Origin: JAFALK01 sp036500605 | GTDB taxonomy: Bacteria; Pseudomonadota; Gammaproteobacteria; Burkholderiales; Burkholderiaceae_C | Direction of reading: 5' to 3' | DNA: 64,000 nucleotides | Assembly (NCBI GenBank): GCA_036500605.1 | Contig: DASYBU010000024.1 | Coordinates: 1 to 64,000 of the forward strand | In this document: one piece after another, positions 58,961 through 64,000 of the stretch | How the letters are laid out: each line of letters starts with the position of its first letter | Position numbering within the stretch: the stretch's first letter is position 1 | The notes under the pieces: model-generated | Database searches by the model: none | Told to the model about the DNA's origin: nothing | Seen by the model: only the letters and a program-made list of their open reading frames with translations | Translations under genes and position numbers: made by a program

Positions 58961-60730
58961 ATGCTGCAGGCCGCGTTTGACTTCCCGCGCCATCCGTTGG
59001 CGCGCGAGGACGGCGAGCGCGTGCGTGGAGCGTGGTTTGCGCCGCCGGCGTGGTGGCTGCGGGCATATCAGCCGGATGAACTGCCCGCGCTGATCGATGC
59101 GGCCCACGCGGCCGCGCGTGCCGGCTCCTGGGTACTGGGCGGCCTGCGCTACGAGGCGGCGCCGTCGCTTGACGCTGCGCTAACCAGTTATTCGACGGAC
59201 AAGCCGCTGGCCGAGTTTGCCGTCTACGAGACGGCGCCCGAGCCCTGGCCGCAAGGGCTGAGCGCAGAGCGCCTGACCAGCGATTGGCTCGACACGCAAG
59301 ACGATGCGGCCGAGCGCGCGCAGATCGAGCGCATCCGCGAATGGATCCGCTCGGGCGACTGCTACCAGGTCAACCTCACCACGCGGGTGAAGGCGCAGCT
59401 GTCGCATGACGATCCGGCCGAGTTGTTCCTGGCCTTGCACCAGAGCCAGCCCGGCGGCTTCTCGCTGTTCCTGCGAGAGGCGGGCGTGGCCAGCGTCTCG
59501 CCCGAACTCTTCTTCGATTGGCGCCCGCTGCCCGAAGGGCCGCACACTTGGCTGATCGCTGCCCAACCGATGAAGGGCACGGCGCCGCGCGGCGATGACA
59601 AGGTCTCGGACGAAGCCGCACAAGCCTATCTGCGCACCAGCGAGAAAGAGCGCGCCGAGAACCTGATGATCGTGGACTTGCTGCGCAACGACATCGGCCG
59701 CGTGGCCGAGCTCGGCAGCGTGCGTGTGCCACGTCTGTTCGAGCTGCTGGCTCTGCCGACGGTCTGGCAGATGACATCAACCGTCACTGCCGTGGGGCGC
59801 CCGAACCTCAAACTCTCGGAGCTGTTTGCCGCGCTGTTTCCCTGCGGCTCAGTCACCGGCGCACCGAAGCGCCGCGCCATGCAGATCATCCGGGAATTGG
59901 AATCCACGCCGCGTGGCTGGTACTGCGGCGCGCTGGGTCTGATCCAGCCGGGCGGCGTGGCAACGTTCAACGTGCCCATCCGCACCGTCGAGTTTGACGG
60001 TCAGGCCCTGAGCTGCGGCATCGGCAGCGCGATCACGCTTGATTCATCGCCCCTGGCCGAAGTGGCCGAGTGGCGCGCCAAGACGCGGTTTCTTTTGAGA
60101 GCTCAAGCGCCGATTGCAGCGCTGGAGACGATGCGGATCGCTAACGGCGAATATCAGCGCATGGACGGCCATCTGGCGCGTCTGCAGCGCACGGCGCGGC
60201 ATTTCGGGCTCAAACTTTCAATGGCTGCCGTGCGCGAGGCGTTGGCGCGGGAGAAGCAGGCTGGCGATTGGCGGGTGCGCCTGACGGTCAGCACCGCCGG
60301 CACCGTGGAAATCCAGCGCCAGCCTTTGCCCGCCACGCCGACGATCGTGCGCCTGAGCTTGGCGGCGACGCCGATCCAGACGCACGGCCCCGACGCTGAA
60401 TTCCTCCACCACAAGACCACGCGCCGCGAGATGTACGCGCCGTTCGCCGCGGCCAAGCCGGCCGATGCTTTCGACGTGATCCTGTGGAACGAGGCGGGCG
60501 AGTTGACCGAATGCACGATCGGCAATATCGCCTTGTTGATCGATGGCCGATGGCTCACACCGCCTGCCAGTGCCGGTTTGCTGCCTGGCGTGATGCGCGA
60601 AGCGCTGCTGCGCGAGGGCAGGGTGAGCGAGGCGCGATTGAGGATGGATGATCTCGTGCGAGCCGAGGGGCTAGCCTTCTTCAACAGCCTGCGGGGTTGG
60701 GTGGAAGCTACGCTGCACTCGGCCAGTTGA
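58961..60730 (+). CDS. pabB: Fused aminodeoxychorismate synthase I / lyase (PabB-PabC)
   Basis: The 589-residue bifunctional enzyme makes p-aminobenzoate for folate. Residues 1-390 are PabB: AAQPMKGTAPRGDDK (family Lys), MIVDLLRNDIGRV, FPCGSVTGAPKRRAMQII and CGIGSAITLDSSP. Residues about 395-589 are a PLP-dependent class IV lyase (PabC): ALETMRIANGEYQRMDGHLA, the Lys in FLHHKTTRREMY, and NEAGELTECTIGNIAL. The fusion is common in proteobacteria. The ATG directly follows the orn stop. Its 3' end overlaps the brnA stop by 23 bp on the other strand. Confidence 0.95.
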   Translation: MLQAAFDFPRHPLAREDGERVRGAWFAPPAWWLRAYQPDELPALIDAAHAAARAGSWVLGGLRYEAAPSLDAALTSYSTDKPLAEFAVYETAPEPWPQGLSAERLTSDWLDTQDDAAERAQIERIREWIRSGDCYQVNLTTRVKAQLSHDDPAELFLALHQSQPGGFSLFLREAGVASVSPELFFDWRPLPEGPHTWLIAAQPMKGTAPRGDDKVSDEAAQAYLRTSEKERAENLMIVDLLRNDIGRVAELGSVRVPRLFELLALPTVWQMTSTVTAVGRPNLKLSELFAALFPCGSVTGAPKRRAMQIIRELESTPRGWYCGALGLIQPGGVATFNVPIRTVEFDGQALSCGIGSAITLDSSPLAEVAEWRAKTRFLLRAQAPIAALETMRIANGEYQRMDGHLARLQRTARHFGLKLSMAAVREALAREKQAGDWRVRLTVSTAGTVEIQRQPLPATPTIVRLSLAATPIQTHGPDAEFLHHKTTRREMYAPFAAAKPADAFDVILWNEAGELTECTIGNIALLIDGRWLTPPASAGLLPGVMREALLREGRVSEARLRMDDLVRAEGLAFFNSLRGWVEATLHSAS

Positions 60731-60932
60731 TTTGCACCTTGCGATTCTTCGCAATGCAATCACGCAGGTAGAGATTGATCAGGCTCTGGTAGGGCACGTT
60801 GGTCTCGCTCGCCATGTCCTTGAAATACTCGACCACGTCTTCGGACAGGCGAATCGTGACCGGCTTCTTGAGCTTGGCGGCGTAGGGGTTCTTGCGCGAG
60901 CGCAGCTTGGAAAGATCGTATTCGGGCTTCAT
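60708..60932 (-). CDS. brnA: BrnA-type antitoxin
   Basis: The 74-residue RHH protein follows the BrnA/CopG pattern: DLSKLRSRKNP, then VTIRLSEDVVEYFKDMASE and VPYQSLINLYLRDCIA. It neutralises BrnT and normally represses the operon as a DNA-binding dimer. It starts 1 nt after the toxin stop (order toxin then antitoxin, as is typical for BrnTA). The ATG 60932 was chosen; a longer frame starts inside the toxin and is not conserved. Confidence 0.88.
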   Translation of the reverse strand: MKPEYDLSKLRSRKNPYAAKLKKPVTIRLSEDVVEYFKDMASETNVPYQSLINLYLRDCIAKNRKVQINWPSAA

Positions 60933-60933
60933 G

Positions 60934-61212
60934 CTAGATACCTCGGTAGAAAGTACTCTCGCGCTTGGTGGCGCGTCGAGCCGAAATGATGCGAATGACG
61001 TCGTCTTCATCGCGTTCGCAATGGCAAACCAGCAGGAGCTTGGCTTCGCTACTCATGCCAAGGAGAAGGAACCGTTCCTCATCCTGCGAATGCTCATCGT
61101 CGAAGAATTGGACTGCCCATTCGTCATAGAAGACGGTTCGGGCCTCTTCAAAGGTGACGCCGTGCTTCCTGGCGTTGCCTGCGGCCTTGGCCGGATTCCA
61201 TTCAAACTGCAT
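60934..61212 (-). CDS. brnT: BrnT-type toxin
   Basis: The 92-residue toxin is of the RelE-like ribonuclease fold. Hallmarks are FEWNPAKAAGNARKHGVTFE near the start and RIISARRATKRESTFY near the end, which carries the basic residues used for RNA cleavage. It arrests translation when BrnA is lost. It is the first gene of the pair, with a short palindrome just upstream. It may stabilise this locus or respond to stress. Confidence 0.9.
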   Translation of the reverse strand: MQFEWNPAKAAGNARKHGVTFEEARTVFYDEWAVQFFDDEHSQDEERFLLLGMSSEAKLLLVCHCERDEDDVIRIISARRATKRESTFYRGI

Positions 61213-61214
61213 AC

Positions 61215-61225
61215 ATACATTGTAT
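61215..61225. promoter_or_regulatory. Candidate BrnA operator / promoter
   Basis: ATACA-T-TGTAT is a perfect inverted repeat immediately before the brnT start, in a strongly A/T-rich stretch (61208-61232) that stands out from the surroundings. Its place fits autoregulation by the RHH antitoxin. Confidence 0.45.
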
Positions 61226-61485
61226 TTATATGAAAGGAGCGGTCAAGCAGGGCGCATCGTTCCGGTGCAGGCTTTGCCGAGGCGAATCCGTTGAGCGGCT
61301 TCGTTGGTGCATTCAGGCGATGGTGAGGCACCAATGGCGAGCGGGTGGCACCGTTACAGGCGTCTTTGCACAGACGGACGAGCGAGGCACAGGACTTGCG
61401 TATCAGCCTCCCAAGGTGCGATGGCTCAATTCTCCTGAGTCATCTCACGCCTAGGAAAAGTCCTCAACTGTCTTGGAGTCCCGTG

Positions 61486-62262
61486 ATGAACAAGCGTCAC
61501 TTCTGCGCGGCCTTGGCTGCATTGGCCTGTTTCGGCGCACAAGCGCAAGGCGTGCTCGATCATGTGATGAAGTCGCACACGATCAAGATTGCCGTGCCGA
61601 CGGATTACCCGCCGTACGGTTTCGTCGACACCAGCATGACGCCGCAGGGCTATGACATCGAGATGGCGCAGCTGATCGCCGCCAAGCTTGGCGTGAAGCT
61701 TGAGATGGTGCCGGTCAGCAGCGCCAACCGCATTCCCTACCTGCAAACGCACAAGGCCGATCTGGTCATCTCCACGCTGGGCAAGAACCCCGAGCGCGAG
61801 AAGGTGATCGACTTCACCGCGGCCTATGCGCCGTTCTTCCAGGGCGTCTTCGGCCCCAAGAGCATGAGCATCAAGAGCTTTGCCGACCTGGGTGGCAAGA
61901 CGGTCGGCGTGACGCGCGGCGCGATGGAAGACCAGGAACTGGGCAAGGTCGCGCCTGCCAACACCGACTTCAAGCGCTTCGAGGACAACAACGCCACGGT
62001 GGCTGCGTTCATCAGCGGCCAGATCCAGGTGCTGGCGGCCAGCGGCGCGGTTGCGGCCGACATGATCCGCAAGAATCCGCAGTTGGGCGCCGAGTACAAG
62101 CTGACCATCAAGGACAGCCCTTGCTTCGTCGGTGTCGCCAAGGGCGAGGAAGCGCTCAAGGCCAGGATCAACGCGATCATTGCGGATGCAAAGAAGGCCG
62201 GCACCTTGGACGCGATGTCCAAGAAGTGGCTTGGCAAGCCCGCAGGCGATCTGCCGCTCTGA
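61486..62262 (+). CDS. Polar amino-acid ABC transporter substrate-binding protein
   Basis: The 258-residue product has a signal peptide (cleavage near AQAQ) and a family-3 solute-binding fold: IKIAVPTDYPPYGFVDT, GYDIEMAQLIAAKLGVKLEM, RIPYLQTHKADLVISTLGKN and FPFF-like segments. It captures a polar amino acid in the periplasm. It is the first gene of a SBP-permease-permease-ATPase operon. GGAG lies upstream of the ATG. The 273 bp upstream hold no gene. Confidence 0.93.
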   Translation: MNKRHFCAALAALACFGAQAQGVLDHVMKSHTIKIAVPTDYPPYGFVDTSMTPQGYDIEMAQLIAAKLGVKLEMVPVSSANRIPYLQTHKADLVISTLGKNPEREKVIDFTAAYAPFFQGVFGPKSMSIKSFADLGGKTVGVTRGAMEDQELGKVAPANTDFKRFEDNNATVAAFISGQIQVLAASGAVAADMIRKNPQLGAEYKLTIKDSPCFVGVAKGEEALKARINAIIADAKKAGTLDAMSKKWLGKPAGDLPL

Positions 62263-62264
62263 GC

Positions 62265-62921
62265 ATGGAGTTCGATTTCTCGGCGGTCCTGGTCGACTGG
62301 CGGCTGTTGCTGCATGGCGTGGCGTGGACGCTCGGCCTGACCGCTGTGGCCACCTTGCTGGGCATGGCGCTCGGCGTGGCCTGCGCCTGGGTCCGCGCGC
62401 AAGGCCCGCGCGGCCTGCGGATGGTGGTGGGCACTTATGTCGAAGTGATTCGCAACACGCCGTTCATCGTGCAGCTGTTCTTCATCTTCTTCGGGCTGCC
62501 GGCGGCGGGCTTCAGGCTCTCGCCGGAAGTGGCGTCGGTCATCGCGATGGTGATGAACCTCGGCGCCTACGCCACCGAGATCATCCGCGCCGGCATCGAA
62601 GCCACGCCCAAGGGGCAGTTTGAAGCGGCGGCCAGCCTGGCGCTGAGTCGAGCGCAGACCTTCATCCACGTCGTGCTGCCTCCGGCGCTCAAGAAGGTGT
62701 GGCCGGCGATGGTCAGCCAGATCATCATCGTGATGCTGGGCTCGGCCGTGTGCGGGCAGATCTCCGTCGAAGAGCTCAGTTATGCCGCGAACCTGATCCA
62801 GAGCCGCAACTTCCGCGCCTTCGAGGCTTTCATCATCGCCACGCTCGCGTACCTGGCGATGGCGATCCTCCTGCGCCGCCTGCTGAACTGGGCCGGCCCC
62901 CGGTTCCTGTTCGGCCGCTAG
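62265..62921 (+). CDS. Amino-acid ABC transporter permease
   Basis: The 218-residue HisM/GlnP-type permease has about five membrane helices and the EAA-type loop EAAASLALSRAQTFIHVVLP. Upstream, RNTPFIVQLFFIFFGLP is typical of the family. It follows the substrate-binding gene by 2 nt and forms a heterodimer with the next permease. Confidence 0.93.
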   Translation: MEFDFSAVLVDWRLLLHGVAWTLGLTAVATLLGMALGVACAWVRAQGPRGLRMVVGTYVEVIRNTPFIVQLFFIFFGLPAAGFRLSPEVASVIAMVMNLGAYATEIIRAGIEATPKGQFEAAASLALSRAQTFIHVVLPPALKKVWPAMVSQIIIVMLGSAVCGQISVEELSYAANLIQSRNFRAFEAFIIATLAYLAMAILLRRLLNWAGPRFLFGR

Positions 62922-62932
62922 GAGCGCAGCAG

Positions 62933-63586
62933 ATGGTCAGCTTTTCGCTTTGGGACATCCTGCGCAACCTGCTGCTGGCGGGGCGCTGGACGGTGCTGCT
63001 CTCGCTGATCGCCTTCATCGGCGGCGGCGTGGTGGGCATGCTGCTGCTCTTGCTGCGGCTGCGCGCGGGCAGGGTGCTGTCAGCTGCTCTGGCCGCTTAT
63101 GTGCAGCTGTTCCAGGGCACGCCGCTGCTGATGCAGCTTTTTCTCGCGTACTTCGGCATCGCGCTGCTCGGCGTTGATGTCTCCGCCTGGACCTCGGCCG
63201 CGATCGCCCTGACGCTCTACACCAGCGCCTACCTGGCCGAGATCTGGCGCGGCTGCGTGGCCTCCATCCCGAAGGGGCAGTGGGAGGCTTCAACCAGCCT
63301 GGCGCTGAGCTTTGGGGAGCAGCTGCGTTACGTGATCCTGCCGCAGGCGCGGCGCATCGCCACGGCGCCCACCGTGGGCTTTCTGGTGCAGGTCGTCAAG
63401 GGCACGGCGCTGGCCTCGGTGATCGGCTTCGTGGAGCTGACCAAGGCCGGCAGCATGATCGCCAACGTCACTTTCCGGCCTTTTGTCGTGTTCTCTTTCG
63501 TGGCCCTGCTGTACTTCCTGCTGTGCTGGCCGATCAGCCTGCTGGCCAAGCAACTGGAGAAGAAGACCCATGTCGTCCGCACTTGA
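62933..63586 (+). CDS. Amino-acid ABC transporter permease, second subunit
   Basis: The 217-residue product is the paralogous permease: LFQGTPLLMQLFLAYFGIAL and EASTSLALSFGEQLRYVILP. It has five predicted helices. It probably pairs with the upstream subunit. The 11-nt gap holds GGAGCG as ribosome-binding site. Its 3' end overlaps the ATPase gene by 17 nt. Confidence 0.93.
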   Translation: MVSFSLWDILRNLLLAGRWTVLLSLIAFIGGGVVGMLLLLLRLRAGRVLSAALAAYVQLFQGTPLLMQLFLAYFGIALLGVDVSAWTSAAIALTLYTSAYLAEIWRGCVASIPKGQWEASTSLALSFGEQLRYVILPQARRIATAPTVGFLVQVVKGTALASVIGFVELTKAGSMIANVTFRPFVVFSFVALLYFLLCWPISLLAKQLEKKTHVVRT

Positions 63587-64000
63587 AGCCGTAGCCGCCC
63601 AGCCGCATACCCAGATGGGCGCGCCGATCGTCAACATCACCGCGCTGCGCAAGTCCTATGGGGCTAACGAAGTGCTCAAGGGCATTGATCTTCAGGTGAT
63701 GCGCGGCGAGGTGATCGCCATCATCGGCAAGAGCGGTTCGGGCAAGAGCACGCTGCTGCGCTGTATCAACGGGCTGGAGGCGTTCCAGGAAGGCGCGCTG
63801 GCCGTGGACGGCAAGCCCTTGCTGTACGAGAGCGCGATGGCCATGCGCGAGCTGCGCCAGCGCGTGGGCATGATCTTCCAGGGCTTCAATCTGTTCCCGC
63901 ACCTGACTGTGGGGCACAACGTGATGCTGGCGCCGCGATTGGTCAAGCAACGGGCGATGGCCGAGAACACCGAGCGCGCCAGGATGCTGCTCGCCCGCGT
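63570..64000 (+). CDS. Amino-acid ABC transporter ATPase (partial, runs off the window)
   Basis: The first 143 codons are visible. Walker A IIGKSGSGKSTLLRC and the Q-loop region RVGMIFQGFNLFPHLTV are present; Walker B, signature and H-loop lie beyond the end. It is the GlnQ/HisP-type energising subunit of the operon. ATG 63570 was chosen because it is followed by a short polar leader before the conserved strand INITALRKSYG-like start; it overlaps the permease end by 17 nt. Confidence 0.92.
   Translation, partial: MSSALEAVAAQPHTQMGAPIVNITALRKSYGANEVLKGIDLQVMRGEVIAIIGKSGSGKSTLLRCINGLEAFQEGALAVDGKPLLYESAMAMRELRQRVGMIFQGFNLFPHLTVGHNVMLAPRLVKQRAMAENTERARMLLAR

Overview
The window reads as chromosome of a GC-rich betaproteobacterium, most likely order Burkholderiales. 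This rests on the character of the housekeeping genes (argG, rsgA, phhB, orn, a pabB-pabC fusion, yaeQ, an M48 CaaX-type protease) and on dense, overlapping, high-GC coding. No rRNA, intact tRNA or CRISPR array was seen. Genus assignment would need database searches.

Region by region. (1) 1-10.2 kb is a signalling block: a hybrid histidine kinase, a REC-PAS-GAF-GGDEF-EAL protein, an internally deleted receiver, a REC/HD-GYP-like regulator, a second receiver and a multi-PAS kinase. The last genes are spaced or overlapped as one operon. It ends with an IS3-type transposase remnant and a short stretch resembling the 3' end of a tmRNA/tRNA gene, so it may be the end of an integrated island. (2) 10.4-13.2 kb holds small orphan genes, a DEDDh exonuclease and a pRiA4b ORF3-like protein. 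(3) 13.6-25.5 kb is an anti-phage/restriction island. A C5-cytosine methyltransferase converges on a tightly packed minus-strand operon: ankyrin-sigma70 fusion, GHKL ATPase, Z1 helicase-like ATPase, PD-(D/E)XK protein, AIPR protein, Vsr endonuclease. Its core matches the Mza-type gene set, and the ankyrin-sigma fusion is its most unusual part.

(4) 25.8-34.8 kb contains a CHRD protein, an alpha/beta hydrolase, a solute-binding-like protein, a MarR regulator divergent from an aldo/keto reductase with a palindrome between them, an Ig-like lipoprotein and a membrane diguanylate cyclase. (5) 34.9-42.4 kb is an eight-gene, almost fully overlapping operon: RDD, RDD, SpoIIM-like, membrane protein, DUF4129, DUF4350, MoxR ATPase, DUF58. 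A DUF805 protein with a pilin-like tail follows. (6) 43-58.3 kb holds argG, yaeQ/prolyl oligopeptidase/GNAT, an M3 peptidase with an SDR, a three-gene overlapping operon of unknowns, decayed transporter remnants, a TetR-SDR-quinone oxidoreductase cluster, and M48 protease-phhB-rsgA. (7) 58.4-64 kb contains orn, pabBC, a BrnT/BrnA toxin-antitoxin pair and a polar amino-acid ABC transporter whose ATPase runs off the window.

Functional threads. Cyclic-di-GMP appears as an EAL protein, an HD-GYP variant, an active-looking GGEEF cyclase and Orn, which clears pGpG. Genome defence and stability appear as the methylase/Vsr/Mza island and BrnTA. Most operons are translationally coupled through 4-nt ATGA-type overlaps, which settle many start codons.
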